Below are positions 49,203-55,337 of a stretch of 55,337 nt of DNA, one piece after another (position 1 is the stretch's first letter; each line of letters starts with the position of its first letter). This stretch comes from SZUA-217 sp034658975. GTDB taxonomy: Bacteria > Actinomycetota > Acidimicrobiia > Spongiisociales > ZC4RG35. The notes beneath the pieces are model-generated. The model was given only the letters and a program-made list of their open reading frames with translations, ran no database searches and was not told where the DNA came from. The position numbers were made by a program, and so were the translations under genes. The stretch covers positions 1 to 55,337 of the forward strand of contig JAYEGJ010000144.1 of NCBI GenBank assembly GCA_034658975.1. The letters run 5' to 3'.

Positions 49203-49807
49203 TAGATGGCCAATTTCTCCCGACGTGTCATGTCGGCAAGGTCGCGGTCGTAGGCATCCTTCAAATAGGGATACGGATTGACCGCCCGACCATTGAGATG
49301 GAGTTCGAAGTGGGTGTGCGGGCTCGCGCCTTCGGCATTGCCTGAGTCGCCCGTCCAACCGATCACCTGACCGGCCTTGACTTCGCTTCCGACCTCGATG
49401 CCCGGCGCCAGAGTCAGTGACCACGGAGCCTTCCCGTCGTCGGTCCCTGGGTTGTCGTCGTTGAGGTGGAGATACAGGCTGGTCCAGCCTCCCTCGTGCT
49501 CGACATAGAGGTAGCGTCCGGGGCGGCTTCTTTCACTGATCTTGGTCACCACCCCGTCGGCGAGGGCGTAGACCTCGACCATCTTGGCGGAAGCCATCAT
49601 GTCGGTTCCCGTGTGCCGACGACCACCGGAGCGACCGTCACCCCAGTCGTTGTTAAACGTTGTCTTGTCGGCCTCCTGAGGGAATGCCATCTCTGGTGGG
49701 GCCTCGCCGTGGTGTGCCTTCGCAGCCGGACCCGGCAAGGCAAGGACGGCGCCAACGAGCACTACTGCCAGGAGGCCGGTGAATCGTGGGTTGAGTCTGG
49801 ACGACAA
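49172..49807 (-). CDS. M23 (LytM-type) metallopeptidase
   Basis: 211 residues. Signal peptide: FTGLLAVVLVGAVLALPGPAAKA, cleaved after AKA. Zinc site: His-x3-Asp in GRRHTGTDMMA (~64-74) and the HxH motif in SPHTHFELHLNG (~162-173). A secreted endopeptidase that cuts peptidoglycan cross-links. Monocistronic. Overlaps the Rossmann gene's end by 31 bases. Confidence 0.9.
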   Translation of the reverse strand: MSSRLNPRFTGLLAVVLVGAVLALPGPAAKAHHGEAPPEMAFPQEADKTTFNNDWGDGRSGGRRHTGTDMMASAKMVEVYALADGVVTKISERSRPGRYLYVEHEGGWTSLYLHLNDDNPGTDDGKAPWSLTLAPGIEVGSEVKAGQVIGWTGDSGNAEGASPHTHFELHLNGRAVNPYPYLKDAYDRDLADMTRREKLAIYQMLGSTLID

Positions 49808-49920
49808 AGAGCCTCCAAGAGGGCCTGGTGGTCAATCGGAACGGAATCGTGCTCCTCAGACCGGGTAAGGCTATTGAGGCGTTTGACCTACGCAAACTCG
49901 TGTCTGGAGACCGGTGCCCT

Positions 49921-50385
49921 CTATTCGGGCTCCTGACCTGGTCGCGTAGTCCGAGACCGAACGGTGAAACGAAGACGCGACACCGGGTCGTCATCGACGG
50001 AGATGACGAAGGAGTAGGGCCCTTCCTCCTCGAACATCAGATTGTTGAACGTGAACGATCGGATCAATCCAAAGTCGCTGGCGTTCGACGGATGCTGGGC
50101 TGAGGAAGGCAGCTTGATGTTGTGGGAGAGGGGACGTGGCAGAAGAGCGTGCCCATCGACATCCTGGAGTTCGACCGAGAGCTTCAACCCCTCGGAGTGC
50201 CAGGAGACAGGCACGCGAAGCCTCAGACCGATGGCAAGGCTGGGGTGGCGTGCCGGGAAACGGGCTACCCACAAGGTGTCCCAACCACCACCGAGGATGA
50301 ACAACTTCCCGCGTACGGCCTGAACCGCATCGGCAAGCAGAGCCACGTCAACACTGGGGCCGAGAGAATCTGGTGAGGAGTCCAC
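49921..50385 (-). CDS. DUF6941 family protein
   Basis: 154 residues: VALLADAVQAVRGKLFILGGGWDTLWVA is the family's signature start, followed by a beta-sandwich (LAIGLRLRVPVSWHSEGLKLSVELQDVDG, FEEEGPYSFVISVDDDPVSRLRFTVR). Cytosolic by its lack of a signal peptide. Role unknown. It is divergent from the inositol-phosphate synthase gene across 73 bases. Confidence 0.8.
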   Translation of the reverse strand: MDSSPDSLGPSVDVALLADAVQAVRGKLFILGGGWDTLWVARFPARHPSLAIGLRLRVPVSWHSEGLKLSVELQDVDGHALLPRPLSHNIKLPSSAQHPSNASDFGLIRSFTFNNLMFEEEGPYSFVISVDDDPVSRLRFTVRSRTTRPGQEPE

Positions 50386-50458
50386 CTTCCGAGCCTAAAC
50401 CAGACCGATTCACCGCAGAACCCCCAATCTCGATAACGTGGGTTGCCAGGAGGCCTCA

Positions 50459-51784
50459 ATGTCTGATTCAACCCTGCCAGCTCCCGCCGACGGCAAGCTC
50501 GGCGTACTCACCCCCGGTATGGGCGCTGTCTCAACCACATTCATCTCAGGTGTGCTCGCAGCGCGCAAGGGATATGCCGCACCGGTCGGCTCGGTCTCCC
50601 AGATGTCCCACATTCGGCTCGGCAAGCGAACCGACGAACGCAACCCACTCGTCAAGGACTTCGTCCCTCTCGCATCGCTGGACGACCTCGAGTTCGGCGG
50701 ATGGGATCCCTACTCCGACGACGCCTACACGGCTGCCATGAAGGCCGGGGTTCTGGAGGCCCGCCATATCGAAGGCATCGGGGAAGAGCTGCGTGCAATC
50801 CAGCCAATGTCGGCCGTGTTCTCTCCCCGCTGGGTGAGGAACCTCAACGACATCGACCAGGTCAAGGACGAGACCGGCAACCACATGGCCTCTGTCGAGA
50901 TCCTGATGGAGGACATCGACCGCTTCCGTGGGGAGAAGCAGGTCGATCGCCTCGTCGCGGTTTGGTGTGGTTCCACGGAGGCCTATGAGGAGCCGACGGA
51001 CGTTCACCTCGATCTGGACTCCTTCGAGAAAGGCCTGAAGGACAACGACCCTGCCATCACCCCTTCGCAGATCTACGCGTATGCCTGCCTCAAGATGGGT
51101 GTCCCCTTCGCCAACGGAGCCCCCAACCTGACGGTCGACATCCCGGCCATGCTCGAATTGTCCGCCCAGGAAGGCGTGCCGATCGCCGGCAAGGATTTCA
51201 AGACGGGCCAAACCCTGATGAAGACGATCATCGCCCCCGGTTTGAAGGCGCGGATGCTTGGAATCAGCGGCTGGTTCTCAACCAACATCCTCGGCAACAG
51301 GGACGGCGAGGTTCTCGACGACCCGGACAGCTTCAAGTCGAAGGAAGTCTCCAAACTCGGAGTCCTGGAGCACATTCTCCAACCCGACGTCTACCCCGAC
51401 CTCTACGGCGACATGTACCACAAGGTCCGCATCAACTACTACCCGCCCAAGGGTGACGACAAGGAAGGGTGGGACCACCTCGACATCTTCGGGTGGCTCG
51501 GCTACCCCATGCAGATCAAGATCGACCTGCTGGCCAAGGACTCGATCCTTGCGGCGCCGATCGTCCTCGACCTCGCCCTGTTCATGGACCTGGCGGCCCG
51601 TGCTGGGAGGAGCGGAATCCAGGAGTGGCTGTCCTTCTACTTCAAGAGCCCACAGACCGCACCCGGCCTCTACCCGGAAAACGATCTCTTCATCCAGTTG
51701 ACCAAGCTGAAGAACAACCTCAGGAACATGATGGGTGAGGAACTGATCACCCACCTCGGCACCGAGTATTACGAAGAGGTCTAG
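50459..51784 (+). CDS. ino1: Myo-inositol-1-phosphate synthase
   Basis: 441 residues from ATG 50459, with a perfect AGGAGG 6 bases before it. Rossmann nucleotide loop LGVLTPGMGAVSTTFISGV (~14-32), IAGKDFKTGQTLMKT (~242-256; core catalytic lysines), GWFSTNILGNRDGEVL and a dimerisation tail. Converts glucose 6-phosphate to inositol 3-phosphate with NAD; in actinobacteria the product goes to phosphatidylinositol and mycothiol-type thiols. TAGTG overlap with the ArfB gene. Confidence 0.92.
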   Translation: MSDSTLPAPADGKLGVLTPGMGAVSTTFISGVLAARKGYAAPVGSVSQMSHIRLGKRTDERNPLVKDFVPLASLDDLEFGGWDPYSDDAYTAAMKAGVLEARHIEGIGEELRAIQPMSAVFSPRWVRNLNDIDQVKDETGNHMASVEILMEDIDRFRGEKQVDRLVAVWCGSTEAYEEPTDVHLDLDSFEKGLKDNDPAITPSQIYAYACLKMGVPFANGAPNLTVDIPAMLELSAQEGVPIAGKDFKTGQTLMKTIIAPGLKARMLGISGWFSTNILGNRDGEVLDDPDSFKSKEVSKLGVLEHILQPDVYPDLYGDMYHKVRINYYPPKGDDKEGWDHLDIFGWLGYPMQIKIDLLAKDSILAAPIVLDLALFMDLAARAGRSGIQEWLSFYFKSPQTAPGLYPENDLFIQLTKLKNNLRNMMGEELITHLGTEYYEEV

Positions 51785-52188
51785 TGGACGACCTGGTCGT
51801 CGGTCAGTGGGTGATCCCAGGGTCCGAGCTGGAGGAACGCTTCGAAACTTCGGGAGGTCCCGGCGGCCAGCACGCCAACCGCAGCGAGACGGCGGTGCGG
51901 CTCAGGTTCAACATCGCCGACTCGTCCCTGCCCAAAGAGGTTCGCTCAAAGCTGATGACGAGGCTGGGAACAATGGTCGAGGTCGTCGCCGGCGAACAGC
52001 GATCGCAGGCCAGGAACCGGGAAGTGGCGAGACAGCGGCTGGTCGGGCGAATAGAAGAGGCCCTCAGAGAACCCAAGCATCGCAAGGCCACCAAACCCAC
52101 TCGCGCCTCGCGCAATCGGCGGCTCAGCGCCAAAAAGGCACGCTCGGAGAAGAAGAAGAAACGTCGACGGCCCGGTCTCGACGATTGA
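51784..52188 (+). CDS. arfB: ArfB-type ribosome-rescue peptidyl-tRNA hydrolase
   Basis: 134 residues, GTG 51784 sharing one base with the TAG of ino1. The catalytic GGQ lies in FETSGGPGGQHANRSETAV (~24-42), the release-factor domain continues to ~90, and the C-terminus is a basic tail (KARSEKKKKRRRPG) that fits into the mRNA channel of stalled ribosomes. It lacks the stop-codon recognition domain of release factors. Confidence 0.88.
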   Translation: MDDLVVGQWVIPGSELEERFETSGGPGGQHANRSETAVRLRFNIADSSLPKEVRSKLMTRLGTMVEVVAGEQRSQARNREVARQRLVGRIEEALREPKHRKATKPTRASRNRRLSAKKARSEKKKKRRRPGLDD

Positions 52189-52255
52189 GCATCTAGACAT
52201 CCCTGCCTCGCCCTGAACATCGCCAACGTTTGTGGCCACGCCTAGATTGTGATCG

Positions 52256-54814
52256 GTGGGATTACTCGAAAGGGAAGACGCTCTATCGCTCCTCGATTCC
52301 ATGGTCGAAGGAGCTGCAGACGGCCAGGGTATGGTCGCGCTGATTCGCGGAGAAGCAGGTATTGGTAAGACCGCACTGGTCGATGCTTTGATAGACAGAA
52401 CGGATGAAAACGCCTTCTTGCTCCGGGGCGGTTGCGACGATCTCCTCACTGCAAGACCTCTGGGACCGGTCTGGGACATGTCATTCGACGAGCCATCTCT
52501 CCATGAAGCGCTGACGGAGGACGATCGCTACGCCGCGTTCAGAGCGCTCTTCGAGCTCCTCACCCGCTCGATGCGACCGACCATCGCCATTATCGAGGAT
52601 GTCCATTGGGCGGACGATGCAACGCTGGACATCATCAAGTTCCTGGGGCGTCGAATCGACAAGACCCATGCCCTCCTTATTCTCACGTTCCGCGACGAGA
52701 CCTCGACCAATGCTCCCCTGAGAGCCGCAATCGGAGACCTTCCCCAAGGTCGAATCGAGAATCTTCCATTGCTGCCACTCAGCCTCGAGGCATTGACAAC
52801 TCTTGTGGGGGATGATGGCCAAGCGGAGATCATCTGGAAGATCACAGGCGGAAATCCGTTCTTCGCGTCGGAGTTGATGAGAGTCGGGCCTAACGCGGTA
52901 CCTGTCTCAGTCCGCGATGTTTTGCGATCCCGGGTGGACCGTCTTGGACAACCAGGACGTCGGCTGGTCGAGATGGCATCTGTTGTGCCTGGCCGTGTCG
53001 AGCTCGAGCTTCTCGATGAAATCGATCCCACATTGAGAGAGGGCGTCAACGACGCTGGCCGGCAGGGAATTCTCGAAGTGACGGGTGAGGCCGTCTCGTT
53101 TCGGCACGAGCTGGCCCGGACTGCAGTAGAGGGTGATCTTCCCGAGATGCGGCGTCGCGAGTTGAATCTCGCCGTGCTCCGAGCCTGCGAGACCCTTGGT
53201 GAGGACATCTCGCGATGTGCCCATCATGCCCGCGAGGCAGGAGACATCGAGGCGATAGTTCGTCTGCTCCCCGAAGCTGCCCGTGTCGCCGCGGCCCTTG
53301 GGAGCCATCGCGAAGCCGTCTCCGACTTGAGAGCACTGGAGCCCTATCTCGACCGGTTCTCACCAGAAGAGCTCGCGGATCACTATGACGAGTGGGCTTT
53401 GGAGGAATATATGGCATCGGGCGGGGACGTGACGTTGTCGGAGCGAGCGGTTGCCATTCGTCGAACGCTGGGGGATCCGGGAAAGTTGGGACAGTCCATG
53501 CTCACAGCCGGGTTCTTGGCCCATATTGGGAATGACCGGAACGGTGCCGTTTCTTGGATCAACGAGGCTATCTCGGTTCTGGAGCCAGTCGGTGGAGAGG
53601 ATTTGGCTCAGGCCTACGCCGAACTGACTCGACTGGCGATGCTCGCCGCGGACTATGAGGGAACTGTCGAATACTCCGAGCGGGTCTTTGCCCTCGCCGA
53701 CGATCAGAGTCGCGCCCGGGCCCATGCATTGAACAGTCTCGGCACCGCCACCGGAATGATGCGCTATCCGGAAGGGCTGGAGATGCTCGAAGAGAGCGGC
53801 CGGATCAGTGAACGATTGGGACTAATCCATGATCAGGGCCGCGCGTTTACCAACACGGCGGCGATGGCGCTGGAATGGCGCGATCTGGCCACCGCAGAGA
53901 AGTGGATCCGCGAAAACCGGCTGCTCGCAGAACAGCTTCAGCTGACAAGCTTTGTGGTTTACACACAGTCACTGGCCATCGATCACGATCTCCTGAGTGG
54001 AGATTGGAGAGCCGCAGAATCGGCCGCTCGTCAAGTGATTCAAGACCCGGTGGTGATGGAGAACGCCCGCACCACTGCCACCAGGGTGCTCGCCCAACTT
54101 CTGACCAGAACTGGCAATCCGGACGCGGAGACGGTGGTATTGGAAGCATGGAGACTCGCCAACCTGACCAAGGAGCCCCAGCATCAAGGGCGTGTCGCGG
54201 CAGCAGTTGCAGAGTTTGTCTGGCTTGGTGGTCGCGTGGAGGAACCATCGACCGGCCAGCTACAGGACCTTCTCGACCAAATGAAGGCGCGCAGCTCACC
54301 CTGGTACGTAGGCGAGTTGGCACTCTGGTTGTGGCTGAACGGTGAAATCGATGGAATTCCCGTCGAGTCACCTGAGCCATACCGAATGCTCGGTGACGGC
54401 GAGTGGAAGGAGTCCGCTGAGTGGTTCTCCGAACGGAGTATCCCCTATGAGAAGGCCCTGGCGCTGACACTCGGGGATACCGAAGCCCAACTCGAAGCCC
54501 TGGAGATTTTCGACGGACTTGGTGCCGACCCTCTCGCCTCCAAGGTGCGTAACCAGCTCAAGGCAGACGGTGTCAAGGGGGTCCCCCGTCGTTCACGAGG
54601 ATCAGCCGATGGGGGACCGCTCGGCCTGACCACTCGTCAAACCGAAGTACTCGAACTGCTTGGTGATGGATTGACCAACGGGGAGATAGCGGATCGTTTG
54701 TTTGTTTCAACTCGAACGGTGGACCACCACGTCTCGGCGATTCTCAGCAAACTAGGGGTGAACAGCCGCAGAGAAGCGGTGGCGGTCGCCTTGGAGGCCG
54801 GGGAAACCGCATAG
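52256..54814 (+). CDS. LuxR-family AAA/TPR transcriptional regulator
   Basis: 852 residues, GTG start at 52256. Walker A RGEAGIGKTALV (~31-42), Walker B AIIEDVHWADDATL (~110-123), a winged-helix/ARC region, a long TPR-like helical array (~300-760), and a C-terminal LuxR helix-turn-helix: LTTRQTEVLELLGDGLTNGEIADRLFVS, TVDHHVSAILSKLGVNSRREA (~790-840). Large STAND-type regulators of this build use ATP switching to control DNA binding; the ligand is unknown. It may control the small ORF that follows, or itself (see the inverted repeat just after the stop). Confidence 0.93.
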   Translation: MGLLEREDALSLLDSMVEGAADGQGMVALIRGEAGIGKTALVDALIDRTDENAFLLRGGCDDLLTARPLGPVWDMSFDEPSLHEALTEDDRYAAFRALFELLTRSMRPTIAIIEDVHWADDATLDIIKFLGRRIDKTHALLILTFRDETSTNAPLRAAIGDLPQGRIENLPLLPLSLEALTTLVGDDGQAEIIWKITGGNPFFASELMRVGPNAVPVSVRDVLRSRVDRLGQPGRRLVEMASVVPGRVELELLDEIDPTLREGVNDAGRQGILEVTGEAVSFRHELARTAVEGDLPEMRRRELNLAVLRACETLGEDISRCAHHAREAGDIEAIVRLLPEAARVAAALGSHREAVSDLRALEPYLDRFSPEELADHYDEWALEEYMASGGDVTLSERAVAIRRTLGDPGKLGQSMLTAGFLAHIGNDRNGAVSWINEAISVLEPVGGEDLAQAYAELTRLAMLAADYEGTVEYSERVFALADDQSRARAHALNSLGTATGMMRYPEGLEMLEESGRISERLGLIHDQGRAFTNTAAMALEWRDLATAEKWIRENRLLAEQLQLTSFVVYTQSLAIDHDLLSGDWRAAESAARQVIQDPVVMENARTTATRVLAQLLTRTGNPDAETVVLEAWRLANLTKEPQHQGRVAAAVAEFVWLGGRVEEPSTGQLQDLLDQMKARSSPWYVGELALWLWLNGEIDGIPVESPEPYRMLGDGEWKESAEWFSERSIPYEKALALTLGDTEAQLEALEIFDGLGADPLASKVRNQLKADGVKGVPRRSRGSADGGPLGLTTRQTEVLELLGDGLTNGEIADRLFVSTRTVDHHVSAILSKLGVNSRREAVAVALEAGETA

Positions 54815-54869
54815 GTAGAGAGTTCGGGACCAATAGGTACTCCTATCTCTCAAAGTAGGCATCTCTACC
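54814..54869. repeat. 8-bp inverted repeat GGTAGAGA ... TCTCTACC
   Basis: GGTAGAGA (54814-54821) and TCTCTACC (54862-54869) are separated by 40 bases, immediately after the LuxR-regulator stop and before the small ORF at 54938. It could be a regulator's site pair or the base of a large stem. Confidence 0.35.
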
Positions 54870-54937
54870 GATTCGGAATCTGTCTTCGCGCCATACCTTC
54901 AGAACTGTCAAGAAACGACATCGAGAAGGAGAGCATC

Positions 54938-55105
54938 ATGTTGATCAACCCGGATTTTCTAAAGGCAGAGACAAAATACCGCGGAGAATGGCTCAGAGAG
55001 ATTGGTTCAGCCCCAAGAAAGCAGAAGAAGGATCCGTGGTTTGAGACAGTCTTCGGAAGCAGAGTCATCCGTCGGCGCCGGGTGCGGAAAGCTTGGTCCG
55101 CGTAA
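54938..55105 (+). CDS. Small basic protein (55 residues), unknown
   Basis: An ORF with a good ribosome-binding site (AAGGAG, 7 bases before the ATG): MLINPDFLKAETKYRGEWLREIG..., ending VIRRRRVRKAWSA. Basic, no membrane segment. It resembles nothing I recognise. Its placement right after the LuxR-type regulator and its ribosome-binding site argue for a real gene; it could be a nucleic-acid-binding peptide. Confidence 0.5.
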   Translation: MLINPDFLKAETKYRGEWLREIGSAPRKQKKDPWFETVFGSRVIRRRRVRKAWSA

Positions 55106-55132
55106 CCCACAGGGAACTGATGGCCCGGCTTT

Positions 55133-55337
55133 TCAGGTTGTCGATGTCCGCGAACTCCGGATCTCGAGACCCGAGATGGTGAAGTTGACGGCCAAGGCAC
55201 ACTTGTCGGGTCCCGGACAGGACAGCGAGCAGGAGGCGGCAGTCGGGCAGTGCTCCTCGGCCATTGGACCCTCGGGCGTCAGCTTGCCGGCGGCACGAAG
55301 GGCGCTGATCATCGCCATCACCTCGGCCGGGGTCAGA
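55133..55337 (-). CDS. Cys-rich C-terminal protein fragment (partial)
   Basis: Minus-strand frame open from the window edge to TGA at 55135-55133. The visible end is ...LTPAEVMAMISALRAAGKLTPEGP, then HCPTAASCSLSCPGPDKC with four Cys in a small space, then ALAVNFTISGLEIRSSRTSTT. A GTG at 55321 is possible, but no ribosome-binding site precedes it and the frame stays open to the edge, so I take it as a partial gene. The Cys spacing suggests a metal or disulfide knob; no family recognised. Confidence 0.45.
   Translation of the reverse strand, partial: LTPAEVMAMISALRAAGKLTPEGPMAEEHCPTAASCSLSCPGPDKCALAVNFTISGLEIRSSRTSTT

Noticed and set aside
1..55337. CRISPR arrays, rRNA, tRNA, insertion sequences, prophage or replication origin
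   Set aside because: Read for direct-repeat arrays, transposase motifs and DnaA-box clusters; none seen. The DUF222/HNH gene is the only possibly mobile item.

Overview
The window looks like a chromosome segment of a high-GC actinobacterium, most likely an uncultured or little-studied Acidimicrobiia-type lineage. That placement is inference from gene content: an F420-type luciferase-like oxidoreductase, an actinobacterial myo-inositol-phosphate synthase, a DUF222/HNH (13E12-type) protein, a LuxR-type AAA regulator, MIPS/SufB neighbours, and frequent GTG starts with ATGA/GTGA/TGATG stop-start overlaps. I see no rRNA, tRNA, CRISPR array, insertion sequence or prophage gene. No gene-free stretch exceeds about 300 bases.

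Layout. (1) 1-10,160: the end of a membrane protein, an F420-type oxidoreductase, a universal stress protein, then a long minus-strand respiratory block. That block runs cytochrome oxidase IIa - II - I (ba3/B type), a four-part fusion (diheme cytochrome b + 2[4Fe-4S] ferredoxin + FlpD/MvhD domain + cytochrome c), two Sco-type copper chaperones and an RND transporter. (2) 10,160-13,250: a translationally coupled minus-strand operon of a DUF2090 aldolase-like protein, a PPi-type phosphofructokinase and a GGDG-type phosphofructokinase. (3) 13,386-17,300: a small acidic helical protein divergent from a tryptophanase-family lyase, an ABM-like protein and a YibE/F-type membrane protein. (4) 17,500-23,100: pyruvate:ferredoxin oxidoreductase coupled to a dihydroorotate-dehydrogenase-like protein, then OsmC and DUF302 proteins. 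(5) 23,100-30,050: a group 3b-type [NiFe] hydrogenase operon (beta, a cNMP-binding-domain protein, gamma, delta, alpha, maturation protease, HypC), closed by a strong stem-loop. (6) 30,100-35,270: a DUF222/HNH gene, a frameshifted DUF6226-like gene, and a cobalamin riboswitch controlling a B12-type ABC importer plus CobO. (7) 35,275-39,711: a YheO-PAS/nucleotide-cyclase protein, an HtrA protease and a two-component system. (8) 39,900-47,200: a small membrane protein, an M15 peptidase, a MacB-like efflux operon with a peptidoglycan-binding adaptor and a CMRxxG lipoprotein, then a kinase-less 7TM sensor and a membrane cupredoxin that share an inverted-repeat element. (9) 47,200-end: SufB, a Rossmann protein, an M23 peptidase, DUF6941, inositol-phosphate synthase, ArfB, a large LuxR regulator and small ORFs.

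How it fits together (inference): the segment is rich in low-potential electron chemistry (PFOR, NADP-linked hydrogenase, FlpD/ferredoxin-type cytochrome b) beside a high-affinity-type oxygen reductase. This suggests a facultative or microaerobic organism that routes electrons from pyruvate, H2 or NAD(P)H either to ferredoxin or to oxygen. The cytochrome b - ferredoxin - FlpD - cytochrome c fusion next to the ba3 oxidase is the most unusual item. The riboswitch at 35.0-35.25 kb has a fully readable mutually exclusive RBS-sequestering switch.
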